NCBI GenBank assembly: GCA_016714015.1
Contig: JADJNZ010000006.1
Coordinates: forward strand, 1 to 64,000
DNA: 64,000 bases
Source of the DNA: Gemmatimonadota bacterium
Lineage (GTDB): Bacteria; Gemmatimonadota; Gemmatimonadetes; Gemmatimonadales; Gemmatimonadaceae
Direction: 5' to 3'
Made by a program: the position numbers and the translations under genes. Under the pieces are notes generated by a model that was not told the DNA's origin, made no database searches, and saw only the letters and a program-made list of their open reading frames with translations. Of the stretch, positions 56,528 through 64,000 are shown in pieces; positions within the stretch are counted from its first letter, which is position 1, and each line of letters opens with the position of its first letter.

Positions 56528-57274
56528 TCAGCGGCCTCCGCCGCGTCGATCATCTGCCTGGCCCGTCGTCGCCTGCAGCATCTGCGCCGCCGCAGGACCC
56601 ATCCACCGGTTCGTCGCGTCCAGCACCGCCAGCACCGCCGCGGTCTCCGCGCTGTCCCGGATCTCGCAGCTCCCCGTCAGCAGCACCTGCTCGCGACCCT
56701 GACGCGCCATCACCGCCGCGAACACGAACTCGCGCTCGAACGCCGTGATCACCCGCGCCCCCTCCAGCGAGAACAACCCGCTGATCGGACCGGCCATCCC
56801 CAGCGCCATCAGCGCCGCCCGCGCCGCCGTGTCCACCCGGCTCCGGTCGCTCTGCAACCACTCCTCGGCCTCGCCGGCGAACTGCTCCGCGCCGATCCGC
56901 AGCGTCACCTTGCAGGTGACGCCGCGCGTGCGCGAGCCCCGGACCTCCACGTCCTCGAAGTAGACCGGGCGACCCAGCTTCACCGCGTCCTCCACCACTG
57001 GCAATGCCGCGACCGGCGTGTTCCGCTTGCTCGTCGCGGCGATCGAGATCTTCCGGTGATCCACCCGGAGACCGAGCTGCGCCATCAGCGCGCTCTCAAT
57101 ATTGCGCACCACGTTCTTCGGCGGCGTGTCCCCCGTCACCAACACGTGGATCGCATCCACCGACCCGCTGTCGGTCGCCGTGATCCGCACGCTCACCACG
57201 TCCTGCAGCGACGCGATCAGCTCCTCCGCCCGCTGCAACGGCAGGACGGAACCCGCGATCGGCGAGCCCGACAT
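56528..57274 (-). CDS. Conserved-looking protein of unknown function
   Basis: This protein of about 248 residues starts near MSGSPIAGSVLPLQRAEEL. It combines a segment ELIASLQDVVSVRITATDSG and NVVRNIESALMAQLGLRVDH, then two similar strands-and-helix units (EVRGSRTRGVTCKVTLRIGA, and FEREFVFAAVMARQGREQVL) ending NRWMGPAAAQMLQ. No signal peptide or known family is recognised. A longer GTG start at 57370 exists but the extension is low-complexity. It lies between the HD-GYP gene and an NtrC-like regulator on the same strand. Confidence 0.6.
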   Translation of the reverse strand: MSGSPIAGSVLPLQRAEELIASLQDVVSVRITATDSGSVDAIHVLVTGDTPPKNVVRNIESALMAQLGLRVDHRKISIAATSKRNTPVAALPVVEDAVKLGRPVYFEDVEVRGSRTRGVTCKVTLRIGAEQFAGEAEEWLQSDRSRVDTAARAALMALGMAGPISGLFSLEGARVITAFEREFVFAAVMARQGREQVLLTGSCEIRDSAETAAVLAVLDATNRWMGPAAAQMLQATTGQADDRRGGGR

Positions 57275-57495
57275 TCCTGGCGACTGGGGGTGCGGTTGCG
57301 GCGTCACGGGTCCTTGCAGAAATGCGATGACGGTCGGGAACTGGCGAGAATCGGTGCACTGCGCTCTCACGGCCCGAACCCGACGGACCGCCTCTCATAT
57401 GTCGTCGGACCGGTCACCGCGCGCCAGTCCGCCAATGTCTCATCTCGAATACGAACCGAAACCCCATACGTCACGGGGCCCGGAGACACCCCTCC

Positions 57496-59096
57496 CTACT
57501 CCCCGAAGCGATCGGGGACATGATACTCCTTCAGCTTCCGGTACAGCGTCCGCTCCCCGATGTCCAGGATCTCGGCCGCTTTACGACGATTGCCCCGCGT
57601 TTCGCGCAACGTGGCCAGGATCACCGCCTTCTCGACCTCCACCATCGTCATGCCAGGGGTGATGGTCACCGTGTTGGGAGGGTCGAAAGCCCCATCGGCT
57701 CCACCCCGCCGGCCGGCGCTCCCCACCCGGGCACCGCCACCATCCCGCCCCCCAGCACCTCCCGCCCGGGGCCGAACCCCTGCGCCGAGCCGGCCGACAT
57801 CCCCCCGGCCACCTGCGCGATCACCACCCGGTCCTCGTCCACCCGGCGCCGCAGCTCCTCGAGCTGGAGCTTCATCTCCACCAGGCTCCGGACGATGAAC
57901 TCCAGCTCCCGACCCTCGGCCCGACCCTCCTCGCGCACGATCGGACCGATCGGCACGGGAAGCAATCGGTCGGCCCCGGTCTCCCGGATCTGCGCGGGGA
58001 TGTCGGCGATCCCGATCTCGCGGCCGGTCGCCAGCACGACCATGCTCTCGATCAGGTTGCGCAGCTCGCGCACGTTCCCCGGCCAGGCATAGCTCACCAG
58101 CGCCTGCATCGCCTCGGCCGAGATGCCGTGGAACTCGCGGTCGTGCTCCTCGGAGAACTCCTGCACGAAGCGGCGGACGAGCAGCGGGATGTCGCCGCGG
58201 CGTTCGCGGAGCGGCGGGAGGTAGATCCGCAGCACGTTGAGCCGGTAGAAGAGGTCGGCGCGGAACTGCCCCCGCTCCACGCTCTCCTGCAGCGGACGGT
58301 TGGTCGCCGCCACCACCCGCACATCGACGGGGATGCTCTGCGTCCCGCCCACCCGCGTCACCTCGCGCTCCTCGAGCACGCGCAGGAGCTTCACCTGCGT
58401 GCTCGACGGGATCTCGCCGATCTCGTCGAGGAACAGCGTCCCGCCGGTCGCGAGCTCGAAGCGGCCGATCCGTCGCTCGGCGGCGCCGGTGAACGCGCCC
58501 TTCTCGTGCCCGAAGAGCTCGCTCTCGAGCAGCGTCTCGGGGAGCGCGCCGACGTTCACGGCGATGAACGGCTTGTTGCGGCGCGGGCTCATCCGCGCGA
58601 TCGCGCGCGCGACGAGTTCCTTGCCGGTGCCGCTCTCGCCCTCGATGAGCACGGTGCTCGACACCGGCGCCATCTGCGCCACCTGCACGAGCACCTGGCG
58701 CACCGCCTCGCTCTCGCCCCAGAGCCCGGTCTCGCGCGTGATCCGCTGCCGCTCGAGGAGCGCGTGCACGCTCGCGCGCAGCGCGTCAGGGCTCACCGGC
58801 TTGTTGAGCACCTCGGCGAAGCCGAGCGAGCGCAGGCGCTGCTCGACGGCGGGGTCGCCGACGTCGGCCAGGCCGATCACGCTCGCCCCGCCCCAGAGCT
58901 GGTCGCGCACGAGGCCGAGGGTCTGCGGGTCGAGCAGCGCGCCGGTGAAGACGATCACGTCCGGCTTGGCGCGCTTGATCTCGCGTGGCAGGTCGTCCAT
59001 CGGGCTCACGACGAACGTCTTGACCCCGTCGGCCTCGAGGAGCGCATTGAGGCGGACGGCGGGTTCGACGTCGGTCAGCGTGATGAGGACGGTCAT
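57496..59096 (-). CDS. NtrC-family sigma-54 activator with pseudo-receiver, frameshifted near its end
   Basis: An N-terminal receiver-like domain (residues 1-120) lacks the phospho-acceptor: PDVIVFTGALLD has Thr where Asp is expected. The AAA+ domain is complete, with LIEGESGTGKELVARAIA (Walker A), GHEKGAFTGAAERR (the sigma-54-contacting GAFTGA), GGTLFLDEIGEIPSSTQVKL (Walker B) and WPGNVRELRNLIESM. A coiled coil follows, and the Fis-type helix-turn-helix (NRRKAAEILDIGERTLYRKL) is in the next frame. One base change near 57690-57720 restores a single protein ending at 57496. With no Asp, activation is probably phosphorylation-independent. Confidence 0.8.
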
Positions 59097-59106
59097 TGAG
59101 CTGAGT

Positions 59107-59204
59107 GGATGAAAGCTGAAGGATGAAGGTGGAAAGTGCTCTGGTGCGGGATGCGGGGGACGGATGCGGGGGGCGTCCCACTTTCATCCTTCAACCTTCC
59201 ACCT

Positions 59205-59210
<6 letters not shown>
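59107..59210. repeat. Inverted pair of TGAAGGATGAAGG motifs between gcvT and the activator
   Basis: GCTGAAGGATGAAGGTGG (59115-59132) and, inverted, CATCCTTCAACCTTCCACC (59185-59203) flank a GC-rich spacer. This is the same intergenic family as at 34281-34368 and 38874-38902. They may fold into one hairpin on the transcript. Confidence 0.55.
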
Positions 59211-60320
<1,110 letters not shown>

Positions 60321-60347
60321 GAGGGGGCGGTCCTTGGTATTGAAGTA

Positions 60348-60385
60348 GGGTCCTGCCAGTGAAATATGCCGAAACGGCAGGACCC
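60348..60385. promoter_or_regulatory. Perfect 10-bp inverted repeat between gcvT and the ABC1 kinase gene
   Basis: GGGTCCTGCC (60348-60357) and GGCAGGACCC (60376-60385) flank an AT-containing loop in the divergent intergenic region. The position suits an operator controlling both genes. A T tract for termination is absent on either side. Confidence 0.45.
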
Positions 60386-60421
60386 GGGGTACTGGCTCGA
60401 ACCGGGGGGCTGTAACGTTCA

Positions 60422-61831
60422 GTGCAGGTGCACACCCTCCGGATCGTCCTCGCCCTCGGGCCCTTCGTCATCTCCCTGCTCCGCGACCGGCGCCGCTGGC
60501 TCTGGTGGGGCGGTCCGCTGCCGCGCACGCCGGCGTTCCACCGGGCGCGGGCGGAGGCGCTGGTGTCGCGGATCGCGCACCTCGGACCGACGTTCGTGAA
60601 GCTCGCGCAGGTCTTCGCGTCGCGCGCGGACCTCATCCCGGAGCCGTACCTCTCCACGCTCGGCAAGCTCACCGACCAGGTGCCGCCGGTGTCGTGGGAC
60701 GCCATCCGCGCGCAGATCGTCGCGGCGTACCACATGGAGCCGGAGCGCGTGTTCGAGTCGATCGACCCGGTGCCGGTGGCCGCGGCCTCGCTCGGCCAGG
60801 TGCACCGCGCGCGGTGGCAGGGGCGCGACGTCGCGGTGAAGGTGCTGCGGCCGGGGATCGAGCAGATGGTCGCGCGCGACCTCGTCTCGGCGCGCGCGAT
60901 CACGGCCTGGGCGGCGCGGCGGTGGCCGAGCCCGCACATCCTCGGCTTCCAGTCGCTCGTGGAGGAGTTCGCGGCGCGGATCAGCGAGGAGATGGACTTC
61001 CGGCTCGAGGGCGAGTACGCGAGCGAGGTGCGCGCGAACTTCGTCTCCAACCCGCGCGTGGTCATCCCGGAGATCATGCACGAGCTCACGCGGCAGCGGG
61101 TGCTCGTGCTCGAGTTCATCGAAGGGCAGCGCGTGGACAAGCTGGTGCCGGGGAGCGTGAACGCGGGACGGCTCGCGGGGCTCGTGATGGAGGTCTACGT
61201 GCAGATGATGCTCGTGGACGGGCTCTTCCACGCCGACCCGCACCCGGGGAACCTGCTGCTCTCCCCCGACGGGCGGCTCGTGCTGCTCGACTTCGGGATG
61301 ATGGTGCGGGTGCCGCCGGAGCTGCGGCTCAAGCTCATCCGCACGGTCTTCGCGAGCATCCGGCGCGACCCGGCCGCGGTGATGGAGGGCTTCTACGCGC
61401 TCGGGCTCATCGCGCCCGGCGCCGACCCGACGGAGATCGCGCGGCTGGCCGAACTGCTCGTGGCGATGGCGAGCACGCGCAGCACCACGCAGCAGCGGAT
61501 CGAGACGATGCTCGCCGACCGCGTGATGCAGTCGCTCTACGACTTCCCGGTGATCCTGCCGCGCGACCTCGTCTACTTCGCGCGCACGGCGGCGCTCATC
61601 GAGGGCGTGGGGACGCGCTACGACGCGTACTTCAACGCGGTGGAGATCGGGACGCCGGTGGTGATGCGGATGCGGAGCCGGATCCTGCGGTCGCTAGGCG
61701 AGGAGGTGGAGCCGAGCGTGGAGGAGCTGGCGTCGGTGGCGGGCTTCGCGGCGGGGCGCGCCTGGCGCGTGGCGCGGGAGTGGCTGGGCTCGTGGGTGCC
61801 CCCCGCCGTGCGGGAGCGGATCGCGCCGTGA
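60422..61831 (+). CDS. ABC1/UbiB-family atypical kinase
   Basis: This 469-residue protein has the family's signature motifs in order: RIAHLGPTFVKLAQVFASR (KxGQ-like with KLAQ), VAAASLGQVHRARWQGRDVA and VKVLRPG (modified ATP loop and Lys), DGLFHADPHPGNLLLSPDG (catalytic loop) and VLLDFGMMVRVP (metal-binding DFG). UbiB-type kinases support ubiquinone or other isoprenoid-quinone lipid metabolism at the membrane. No classical C-terminal helix pair is conspicuous. Start GTG 60422. Its stop overlaps the next gene as GTGA. Confidence 0.9.
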   Translation: MQVHTLRIVLALGPFVISLLRDRRRWLWWGGPLPRTPAFHRARAEALVSRIAHLGPTFVKLAQVFASRADLIPEPYLSTLGKLTDQVPPVSWDAIRAQIVAAYHMEPERVFESIDPVPVAAASLGQVHRARWQGRDVAVKVLRPGIEQMVARDLVSARAITAWAARRWPSPHILGFQSLVEEFAARISEEMDFRLEGEYASEVRANFVSNPRVVIPEIMHELTRQRVLVLEFIEGQRVDKLVPGSVNAGRLAGLVMEVYVQMMLVDGLFHADPHPGNLLLSPDGRLVLLDFGMMVRVPPELRLKLIRTVFASIRRDPAAVMEGFYALGLIAPGADPTEIARLAELLVAMASTRSTTQQRIETMLADRVMQSLYDFPVILPRDLVYFARTAALIEGVGTRYDAYFNAVEIGTPVVMRMRSRILRSLGEEVEPSVEELASVAGFAAGRAWRVAREWLGSWVPPAVRERIAP

Positions 61832-62406
61832 ATCCGACCTTCTTCGCCACGGCGGCCGCGTTCGGGCGCTGGCTCGCGACGCACCATGCGAGCGCGACCG
61901 AACTCTGGGTGGGCTACCACAAGGTCGGCACGGGCACGCCGAGCATGACCTGGCCGGAGTCGGTGGACGAGGCGCTCCGCTACGGGTGGATCGACGGCCT
62001 CCGGAAGTCGCACACGCCGGAGTCGTACGTGATCCGCTTCACGCCGCGGAAGCGGACGAGCATCTGGAGCGCGGTGAACATCCGGAAGGTCGAGGCGCTC
62101 CTCGCCGCAGGGCGGATGACGCCGGCGGGGATGCGGGCCTGGGAGGCGCGCACGCCGGAGCGGTCGGAGGTCTATGCCTTCGAGCGCAAGGCGGCCACGC
62201 TCTCGGCTGACGAACTGTCCGCCTTCCGAAAGCGGTCCAAGGCGTGGAAATTCTGGGAGGCGCAGCCCGCCGGCTATCGCCGGGTCGCGGCCCACTGGGT
62301 GTCGAGCGCCAAGCGCCCCGAGACCCGCGCCAAACGGTTCGCCACGCTCCTCGCCGACTCGGCGGCCGGACTGCGGATCGCCTCACAGCGGAGAACCCCG
62401 AGATGA
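61828..62406 (+). CDS. YdeI/OmpD-associated family protein
   Basis: This 192-residue protein with FGRWLATHHASATELWVGYH, WPESVDEALRYGWIDGLRKS, RFTPRKRTSIWSAVNIRKVE and KRSKAWKFWEAQPAGYRRVA matches the YdeI (OmpD-associated, so-called bacteriocin-protection) family. It starts at GTG 61828 overlapping the kinase stop and ends overlapping the next ATG, so it is coupled within the operon. The molecular function of the family is not established. Confidence 0.85.
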   Translation: MNPTFFATAAAFGRWLATHHASATELWVGYHKVGTGTPSMTWPESVDEALRYGWIDGLRKSHTPESYVIRFTPRKRTSIWSAVNIRKVEALLAAGRMTPAGMRAWEARTPERSEVYAFERKAATLSADELSAFRKRSKAWKFWEAQPAGYRRVAAHWVSSAKRPETRAKRFATLLADSAAGLRIASQRRTPR

Positions 62407-62903
62407 TCCCGTTCGCCCCGCACCTCGCGCTCGCGCTGGCGCTCGCTCCGGTGGCGCTCGCGCCCGTGGCGCTCCGTGCGCAGTCGACCGGCGCGGCCGA
62501 CTCGCTCGCCGCGATCGCGGTCGCGGATTCGGCGCTGGCGGCCATCACCCGCGGCGACGCCATCGCGCTCACCGACCTGATGCTCCCCGAGGCGCGCACC
62601 TTCTCGTCCCGGATGCGCGAGGGCGAGTGGCGCTACGCGACGCGCACGCGGGACGAGCAGCGGGCGGCGAGCATCTCGGGCGTCATCGAGCGGGGCTTCG
62701 GTGCCACGGCGCTCGTCTCGGGACCGCTCGCGGTGGTGTGGATGCCGTACGACCTCTACGTCAACGGCGCGTGGTCGCACTGCGGCGTCGACGCGCTCAC
62801 CCTGTACCAGGTGGGCGGGCGCTGGCGGATCGCGACCTTCGCGTGGAGCGTGGAGCAGCCGCCGGCCTGCGCGAAGCATCCGCAGGGACCGCCCACGCCG
62901 TGA
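62403..62903 (+). CDS. Secreted NTF2/SnoaL-like protein
   Basis: This 166-residue protein has a signal peptide (IPFAPHLALALALAPVALAP ... LRAQ) followed by one NTF2-like domain: DSALAAITRGDAIALTDLML, then VVWMPYDLYVNGAWSHCGVD and LTLYQVGGRWRIATFAWSVE. This resembles DUF4440/lumazine-binding-like proteins. It overlaps both neighbours (ATGA, GTGA). Ligand unknown. Confidence 0.75.
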   Translation: MIPFAPHLALALALAPVALAPVALRAQSTGAADSLAAIAVADSALAAITRGDAIALTDLMLPEARTFSSRMREGEWRYATRTRDEQRAASISGVIERGFGATALVSGPLAVVWMPYDLYVNGAWSHCGVDALTLYQVGGRWRIATFAWSVEQPPACAKHPQGPPTP

Positions 62904-64000
62904 GCGCGCCCGTCCTCCGCGCGCCGCTGCGGCTCGCCGCCCGCGCGTCGCTGCTGCTCCTCATCGCCGCCCCGCTGCTGGCGGCGCAATCCGCGCAGTC
63001 GGCACGCTCGGCGCAGCCGGGGCCCACCGCGCCGGACCTGTTCGCGCTCGCCAAGGAGGCGTTCCTCTCGAACGACCTCGCGAGCGCGACCTCGCTGCTC
63101 GATGCCGCGGTGCGCGCGCGGCCGCAGGACGCCGAGCGCCGCGCCTGGCTCGCCGATGCCGCGCGGCGCACGACGGACGCGACGACGGCGCTGCGCGAGG
63201 CGCGCGAGGCGCTGCGGCTCGACCCGTGCCACAGCTTCGCGCACGAGGTGGTCGCCAGCCTCTACAACCCGCAGTTCGCGCACATGGCGCTGCAGTCGGA
63301 CGACTCGACGGTGACGCACCTGGAGCAGGCGGTGCGCTGCGACGCGCGCAACGGCTCGGCGTGGATGTCACTCTGGGTGCAGTCGCTGCGGCACGAGGAC
63401 GGCGCGGCCGAGCGTCGCGCGCTCGAGGGCCTGCGGACGTCGGGGATCCTCACGCCGTCGTGGCTCGCGCATGGGCGCTGGGTGCTGCGCACGCTCCCGC
63501 CGCGCGCGATCGTGCTCGCCGCGGGTGACATCGACACCTATCCGCCGGCCGTGGTGCAGAGCGCCGAAGGGCTCCGCCCCGACGTCGCCCTCGTCAACAC
63601 GTCGATGCTCAACATCGGCTACGTGGTGGAGCACCTCGTGCGGCGGTACGGCCTCGCGCTCCCGCCCGATCTCTCGGGCGACGTCCCGCGCGACACGCTC
63701 GACTTCAACGCCGACCGGATCATCGCCTTCTGGCGGACGGAAGCGGCGGCGGGGCGGCTCGACCGGCCGCTCGTCGTGCTGCATTCGATGGGCATCGAGT
63801 ACGCGACCGCGGGCGCGGGCACGCCGATGCTCTCGGGGCCGCACTGGGTGATCGGCGCGTCGACGGCGACGCTCGACACCGCCGCGGTGGCCGCGGCGTA
63901 CCGACTGGCCGACGCGACCGACCTCTCGGGGCCGTTCGTGTCGGCGCAGGACCGCAGCCCGGTCCGCGTCTCGGCCGCCTTCTCGCCGGCGCTCATGCTC
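62900..64000 (+). CDS. Secreted TPR-type protein, C-terminus beyond the window
   Basis: GTG 62900 overlaps the preceding stop. At least 367 codons are present. After a signal peptide (RLAARASLLLLIAAPLLAAQ) come TPR-like helices (FALAKEAFLSNDLASATSLL, AWLADAARRTTDATTALREA), then a region IVLAAGDIDTYPPAVVQSAE and GLRPDVALVNTSMLNIGYVV. The last two resemble the GDNDTYP...EGxRPDV pattern of membrane proteins that read out external substrates. The gene runs off the right edge. Confidence 0.7.
   Translation, partial: MSAPVLRAPLRLAARASLLLLIAAPLLAAQSAQSARSAQPGPTAPDLFALAKEAFLSNDLASATSLLDAAVRARPQDAERRAWLADAARRTTDATTALREAREALRLDPCHSFAHEVVASLYNPQFAHMALQSDDSTVTHLEQAVRCDARNGSAWMSLWVQSLRHEDGAAERRALEGLRTSGILTPSWLAHGRWVLRTLPPRAIVLAAGDIDTYPPAVVQSAEGLRPDVALVNTSMLNIGYVVEHLVRRYGLALPPDLSGDVPRDTLDFNADRIIAFWRTEAAAGRLDRPLVVLHSMGIEYATAGAGTPMLSGPHWVIGASTATLDTAAVAAAYRLADATDLSGPFVSAQDRSPVRVSAAFSPALML

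Noticed and set aside
60321..60421. Glycine riboswitch upstream of gcvT
   Set aside because: The spacer is only about 100 bp and shows one simple inverted repeat, not the conserved tandem aptamer cores.

Overview
The window is high-GC bacterial chromosomal DNA. A Gemmatimonadota-like origin is inferred, not proven: there is an FtsX/MacB-type permease of the large duplicated (ADOP) kind, an F-type ATP synthase operon starting atpZ-atpI, a b subunit with a signal peptide, many Sec or lipoprotein secreted proteins, and dense ATGA/GTGA-coupled operons. Several single-base homopolymer frameshifts and a 1.4-kb poly-G/poly-C block point to an imperfectly polished assembly.

Layout. 1-13,080 (-): a giant secreted protein made mostly of near-identical 127-residue DUF11-like repeats, open at the left edge, with two +1 frameshifts. 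13,292-15,241 (-): a coupled three-gene operon (ferredoxin-type Fe-S protein, cupin, nucleotidyltransferase). 15,470-16,905: low-complexity G/C sequence. 16,913-17,883 (+): a 5'-truncated RHS tip with a metallopeptidase end and a lipoprotein. 18,113-19,911 (+): a frameshifted primase-like/tyrosine recombinase fusion. 20,253-32,411 (-): an array of ten RHS 'tip + immunity' modules. 32,652-36,075 (-): atpZ-atpI-atpB-atpE-atpF-atpH without atpAGDC. 36,272-46,224: chemoreceptor, BsuPI lipoprotein, ADOP permease, M1-like peptidase, VOC protein, duplicated-domain lipoprotein, amidohydrolase. 46,450-47,190: decayed IS256 transposase. 47,682-51,486: DUF2188 protein, unknown protein, 21-bp repeat tract, AT-rich inverted-repeat element, ECF sigma factor, MoxR ATPase. 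51,676-56,246: BTAD/AAA regulator, HD-GYP membrane protein, and a 23-codon ORF with a perfect Shine-Dalgarno. 56,528-60,320 (-): unknown protein, NtrC-like activator, gcvT. 60,422-64,000 (+): coupled operon of an ABC1/UbiB kinase, a YdeI-like protein, an NTF2-like protein and a TPR protein cut by the right edge.

The most interesting system is the RHS array. Each module on the minus strand begins with the conserved end of the RHS core (DPIGLAGGLNLYGYAGGDP), continues into a different C-terminal toxin-like domain (HExxH metallopeptidases, an M91/NleD-like peptidase, an NNPGN peptidoglycan-hydrolase-like domain, a DUF2778/L,D-transpeptidase-like domain, a JAB/DUF4329-like domain and others) and is followed, usually with ATGA/GTGA overlap, by a candidate immunity gene, mostly a lipoprotein. 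Eight of the module junctions carry a 65-66 bp imperfect palindrome with the architecture of integron attC sites: R'' (best ATCTAAC), L'' GTTGAAGCCG, L' CGGCTTAAC, R' GTTAGGC, with one extra base in L''. I recognise no integron integrase, so the array is CALIN-like. The reading frame of the tip stays open through the attC sites. The last module is physically joined to an RHS core, and a second copy of that same module lies in the array as a free cassette, which suggests exchange between the cassette reservoir and the expressed core. I read this as an integron-like reservoir of RHS toxin tips.
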